DNA from: JBFHRB01 sp041591915
GTDB taxonomy: Bacteria; Actinomycetota; Nitriliruptoria; Nitriliruptorales; Nitriliruptoraceae
Length of the DNA: 14,509 bases
Reading direction: 5' to 3'
Assembly (NCBI GenBank): GCA_041591915.1
Contig: JBFHRB010000057.1
Span: 1 to 14,509, forward strand
Below the pieces are notes generated by a model. That model had not been told where the DNA came from. It saw only the letters and a program-made list of their open reading frames with translations, and did not search any database. Both the position numbers and the translations under genes were made by a program. Below, in pieces: positions 14,477 to 14,509 of the stretch (its first letter is position 1; every line of letters starts with the position of its first letter).

Positions 14477-14509
14477 ATGGAGCCGTCCCGCCTGACCTTC
14501 CGCTGGCGC
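14477..14509 (+). CDS. Start of an unidentified gene, cut by the window edge
   Basis: An ATG followed by ten open codons (MEPSRLTFRWR) to the last base of the window. The support is positional: it lies 17 bp after the stop of the aminotransferase gene, on the same strand, with a TANNNT -10 at leaderless spacing. Too short to assign a family. Confidence 0.45.
   Translation, partial: MEPSRLTFRWR

Overview
The window is a GC-rich, densely packed stretch of bacterial chromosome made of housekeeping and accessory genes. It most likely comes from a deep-branching actinomycete (Actinomycetota). This rests on the strong G/C bias at third codon positions, GTG starts, actinobacterial-style GatB, DXS and IlvBNC proteins, and recurrent TANNNT -10 elements, several of them 6-7 nt before a start codon as in leaderless actinobacterial transcripts. 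The exact class cannot be fixed from sequence alone. No phage, insertion sequence, CRISPR, tRNA or rRNA gene is visible.

Left part (1-4461): the 3' part of gatB (amidotransferase subunit B), a 221-bp gap holding a nested palindrome with three DnaA-box-like sites, dxs (first enzyme of the MEP isoprenoid pathway), and a convergent fold-type I PLP aminotransferase of unknown substrate.

Middle (4462-8163): the branched-chain amino acid operon ilvB-ilvN-ilvC. Its 310-bp upstream region carries what looks like a translation-coupled attenuator: a short ORF ending in a Val/Ile/Leu run, two abutting hairpins, and an alternative pairing that would disrupt both. A perfect 12-bp GC hairpin follows ilvC.

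Right part (8197-12060): a lipoprotein of no recognised family, converging on (and overlapping by 17 bp) a membrane histidine kinase with an extracellular CHASE domain. A BMP/PnrA-type (purine-nucleoside-binding family) lipoprotein is divergent from the kinase. The three may form an envelope sensing module. No response regulator or ABC permease is present in the window.

End (12064-14509): a protein of the DUF885-like metallopeptidase family whose HE and Glu metal-site residues are replaced, a divergent class V (alanine/serine-glyoxylate type) aminotransferase, and the first 11 codons of a further gene that appears to be leaderless.

Gene ends are very tight: three tail-to-tail pairs are separated by 12 bp, overlap by 17 bp, and are separated by 3 bp. 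The most interesting items are the ilv leader, the degenerate peptidase, the CHASE kinase/BMP pair with its shared divergent promoter, and the palindrome after gatB.
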